NCBI RefSeq assembly: GCF_000478925.1 | Contig: NZ_AP013072.1 | Coordinates: forward strand, 102,501 to 166,500 | Direction: 5' to 3' | DNA: 64,000 nt | Source: Streptococcus anginosus subsp. whileyi MAS624 | GTDB taxonomy: Bacteria; Bacillota; Bacilli; Lactobacillales; Streptococcaceae | Shown: positions 62,620-64,000 of the stretch, piece by piece | Position numbering within the stretch: the first letter of the stretch is position 1 | How the letters are laid out: every line of letters begins with the position of its first letter | Notes under the pieces: model-generated | Database searches by the model: none | Told to the model about the DNA's origin: nothing | Seen by the model: the letters and a program-made list of their open reading frames with translations, nothing else | Translations under genes and position numbers: made by a program

Positions 62620-62640
62620 ATGTACTATATGTTGATGTAA
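62620..62640 (+). CDS. Possible 6-codon leaderless peptide ORF (MYYMLM)
   Basis: ATG TAC TAT ATG TTG ATG TAA is preceded by AGAGGTG at a spacing of 6 bp. It lies between the 28-codon ORF and the secreted-protein gene. Leaderless peptides of about this size act with RopB-type Rgg proteins in group A streptococci. So short a frame can occur by chance; support is the ribosome binding site and place only. Confidence 0.2.
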   Translation: MYYMLM

Positions 62641-62693
62641 TTAGTATTGTTTTTTAAAAAGTATTTGTCTTTATAAAGAAAAAGGTATATATT

Positions 62694-63236
62694 ATGAAAA
62701 AATTATATAAAATTTTCCTTACGATTGCAGCAGCTTTTATGATCGGTGCAACAGTTATACCGTCCTCAACTTCTGTTATTTATGCGAATAGTGTTGATGG
62801 TATTGCTACTAGAACTGATACTGTTAGTGATGAGGAAAAACACTTAACAGATGTTATTCAGTATATTTTAGATAATGCTGTTGTTTATGGTCAAGATGGA
62901 TTAGTAAAGAATATAGATTTTAATGCAATTTATGAGAAATATGGTTATAGTGATGAATTAGCTCATGTTGAAAAAATTGTGAATGATGATTTGAGTGTGA
63001 AATCTAGTATAACTTTTCGTGCTAATATAGGGCATTGTGCGGTTGTAGCTATTCAAGATACATTAGGAGTTTCTGCGGTTTCATCTTTATTGAGTGGAGG
63101 AATTGTGGGATTACTACAACGTAAAGCAGCAGCAGAAATAGCTAAATTAATTTTGAAAGTTGGTTTAAAGAACGTGGCGCCAGCAGCGGCAGCAGCGTCA
63201 TTAATATGGAGTTTTGGTCGTTGTATGTGGTTCTAA
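62694..63236 (+). CDS. Secreted protein with hydrophobic two-cysteine C-terminus, bacteriocin-like (180 aa)
   Basis: A clear signal peptide (about 1-31, ending VIYAN) is followed by an acidic, hydrophilic region (about 33-103) and then a hydrophobic, Gly/Ala-rich basic segment (about 104-180) framed by Cys115 (NIGHCAVVAIQD) and Cys177 (SFGRCMWF). The plan suggests a propeptide and a membrane-active C-terminal part, perhaps with one disulfide. I do not recognise a named family, so antimicrobial action is inference from composition and from the small membrane-protein gene 3 bp downstream. AT-rich codon use and location beside rgg point to an accessory locus. Confidence 0.7.
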   Translation: MKKLYKIFLTIAAAFMIGATVIPSSTSVIYANSVDGIATRTDTVSDEEKHLTDVIQYILDNAVVYGQDGLVKNIDFNAIYEKYGYSDELAHVEKIVNDDLSVKSSITFRANIGHCAVVAIQDTLGVSAVSSLLSGGIVGLLQRKAAAEIAKLILKVGLKNVAPAAAAASLIWSFGRCMWF

Positions 63237-63239
63237 AGT

Positions 63240-63410
63240 ATGAAAAGATTTTGTTATAGTCTCATTATTGTTGCTATTTTCATTTTAGCTAGAATATTAT
63301 GGTTTCAAGTAAGTTATGGTAATCCTATGTATGATTTAATCGGAACTTTCTTAATTAGTATTTTAGTTTTTATTGCATCTTACTTAAGTCTAAAGAAGTA
63401 TGTTGATTGA
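63240..63410 (+). CDS. Small two-helix membrane protein, candidate immunity protein (56 aa)
   Basis: A 56-codon frame begins 3 bp after the secreted-protein stop. It has two predicted membrane helices (about 7-24, SLIIVAIFILARILWFQV; about 33-50, LIGTFLISILVFIASYLS) and a basic tail (LKKYVD). Small two-helix membrane proteins directly after bacteriocin genes often give self-protection. There is no obvious separate ribosome binding site, so translation is probably coupled. No family recognised. Confidence 0.65.
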   Translation: MKRFCYSLIIVAIFILARILWFQVSYGNPMYDLIGTFLISILVFIASYLSLKKYVD

Positions 63411-63464
63411 AAGAGTTAGAAAAAGAACTTTTTCAGAAAATTTCCTATAATTTCCCATTCATGT

Positions 63465-63470
63465 TATACT
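63465..63470 (+). promoter_or_regulatory. Possible promoter upstream of the 41-bp repeat array
   Basis: TATACT preceded by TGT lies about 20 bp before the first hairpin repeat; the -35 region (TTCCTA near 63442) is weak. Transcription from here would include the whole array in the 5' leader of the next gene or in a separate RNA. Confidence 0.35.
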
Positions 63471-63490
63471 AAATGAGATGATTTTTCATT

Positions 63491-63711
63491 CGTCCGAGGG
63501 TCGGACGACTTGCCTTAAAACAGGTTTGCTTTGTCCGAGGGTCGGACGGCTTGCCTTGAAACAGGTTTGCTTCGTCCGAGGGTCAGACGGCTTGCCTTGA
63601 AACAGGTTTGCTTCGTCCGAGGGTCAGACGGCTTGCCTTGAAACAGGTTTGCTTCGTCCGAGGGTCAGACGGTTTGCCTTGAAACAAGTTTGCTTCGTCC
63701 GAGCCTCGGAC
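63491..63711 (+). repeat. 41-bp tandem repeats, each with a GGG-loop hairpin
   Basis: Units start at 63491, 63532, 63573, 63614, 63655 and (partial) 63696, with an exact 41-bp period. Each begins with a hairpin of the form CGTCCGA-GGG-TCGGACG; copies 3 to 5 carry TCAGACG instead, and the last has loop GCC. The linker reads CTTGCCTTGAAACAGGTTTG and is nearly constant. A seventh hairpin with a changed stem follows at 63734. GC content is well above the surrounding genome. Confidence 0.95.
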
Positions 63712-63733
63712 AGGATAAAGAAAAGTCATTCAT

Positions 63734-63754
63734 CTTATCTGAGGGTCAGATAAG
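63734..63754 (+). repeat. Variant hairpin CTTATCTGA-GGG-TCAGATAAG after the array
   Basis: A perfect 9-bp stem with the same GGG loop and TCYGA/TCRGA core as the array units, but with A/T-rich outer bases. It lies 32 bp before the following ATG. The covarying stem supports a function as a folded RNA or DNA hairpin rather than mere sequence repetition. Confidence 0.75.
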
Positions 63755-63785
63755 AAAAAATATTTTTTAATAAGGAAAGGATTTT

Positions 63786-64000
63786 ATGCCAAAAGGAAAG
63801 TTAGTTAATGTTCAGGTGAGCAGTCTCCGCCATGCGGAATTCACGCAGTTTATCACTCGATTTTTAGATGATGTGGAGAAAGAAGGGTTAGACTTCAAAA
63901 ATGAAGAAGTGTTGACCGTTTTGATGAAAAAAATAAAGGCAGCCTTGCCGGCTTATCAAGCCTCTCTCGGTCAGATTCGGGCGAGTGAAAAGTCAGCTTC
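63786..64000 (+). CDS. DUF6261-like protein, N-terminal part (runs off the window)
   Basis: An ATG with the ribosome binding site TAAGGAAAGG opens a frame that stays open for 71 codons to the window edge. The sequence (VQVSSLRHAEFTQFITRFLD, then LPAYQASLGQIRASE) resembles the DUF6261 family, which I remember chiefly from Bacteroidetes and whose function is unknown. Codon use looks more GC-rich than the genes just before it, which together with the repeat array suggests horizontal transfer. Family call is by memory and needs a profile search. Confidence 0.6.
   Translation, partial: MPKGKLVNVQVSSLRHAEFTQFITRFLDDVEKEGLDFKNEEVLTVLMKKIKAALPAYQASLGQIRASEKSA

Noticed and set aside
63419..63434. Terminator after the 56-aa membrane protein
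   Set aside because: GAAAAAG and CTTTTTC can pair, but the loop is 2 nt and no T-run follows, so I did not list it.
63491..63711. CRISPR array
   Set aside because: Both the hairpin and the linker are conserved in every unit, so there are no unique spacers, and no cas genes are in view.

Overview
The window comes from a low-GC Gram-positive coccus, almost certainly Streptococcus. It shows a streptococcal comCDE locus beside tRNA-Arg, comX beside an rRNA operon, and the usual streptococcal gene order around the replication origin (ftsH-hpt-tilS-divIC-rqcP-mfd-pth-ychF-dnaN-dnaA-oriC-parB-htrA-rlmH). The predicted competence pheromone, DRRDPRGMIGIGKKLFG, is of the type I remember from 'Streptococcus milleri' strains, so I favour the anginosus group (anginosus, constellatus or intermedius); this rests on memory, not on a search.

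Layout. 1-2.3 kb: end of an rRNA operon on the minus strand (23S 5' end, tRNA-Ala, 16S) with its promoter and an odd second copy of the 5' half of tRNA-Ala in the spacer. 2.36-3.4 kb: an IS30-family element. 3.46-18.8 kb: leftward replichore core genes: comX, ftsH, hpt, tilS, a serine hydrolase, a tiny ORF, divIC, rqcP, mfd, pth, ychF, a frameshifted lipoprotein gene, a DUF951 gene, dnaN and dnaA. 18.8-21.25 kb: oriC with DnaA boxes, parB, htrA and a second DnaA-box cluster. Four parS-like sites lie within about 42 kb of oriC. 21.25-24.5 kb: rlmH, tRNA-Arg, comC-comD-comE under a recognisable ComE-type promoter, tRNA-Glu and tRNA-Asn.

24.6-42.2 kb: yfhO, an ABC-F protein, an oxidoreductase, a divergent triosephosphate isomerase paralogue, galE, trpS, guaB, recF, yaaA, a frameshifted ymfF, ymfH, rodZ, pgsA and the ECF transporter module ecfA1-ecfA2-ecfT. 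42.3-47.6 kb: two secreted LysM proteins flanking an IS3-family (IS150-like) insertion that split a terminator hairpin, a HAD phosphatase and the two-subunit L-serine dehydratase. 47.6-57.1 kb: a palindromic repeat element, mnmA, mnmG, gdpP, rplI, dnaB, veg, a HAD hydrolase and rpsD with a structured leader. 57.1-60.7 kb: a TetR regulator divergent from a YhgE/Pip membrane protein, with three copies of one operator between them, then a second palindromic repeat element.

The right end (60.7-64 kb) is the accessory part and the most interesting. An Rgg-type regulator is divergent from a 28-codon hydrophobic peptide ORF. Next come a possible 6-codon ORF, a 180-residue secreted protein with a hydrophobic two-cysteine C-terminal half, and a 56-residue two-helix membrane protein. 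I read this as a peptide-controlled bacteriocin/immunity-like cassette. It is followed by an array of 41-bp tandem repeats, each carrying a small GGG-loop hairpin, placed directly before the start of a gene that runs off the window and resembles the DUF6261 family. Nothing in the standard feature types explains this array plus gene.
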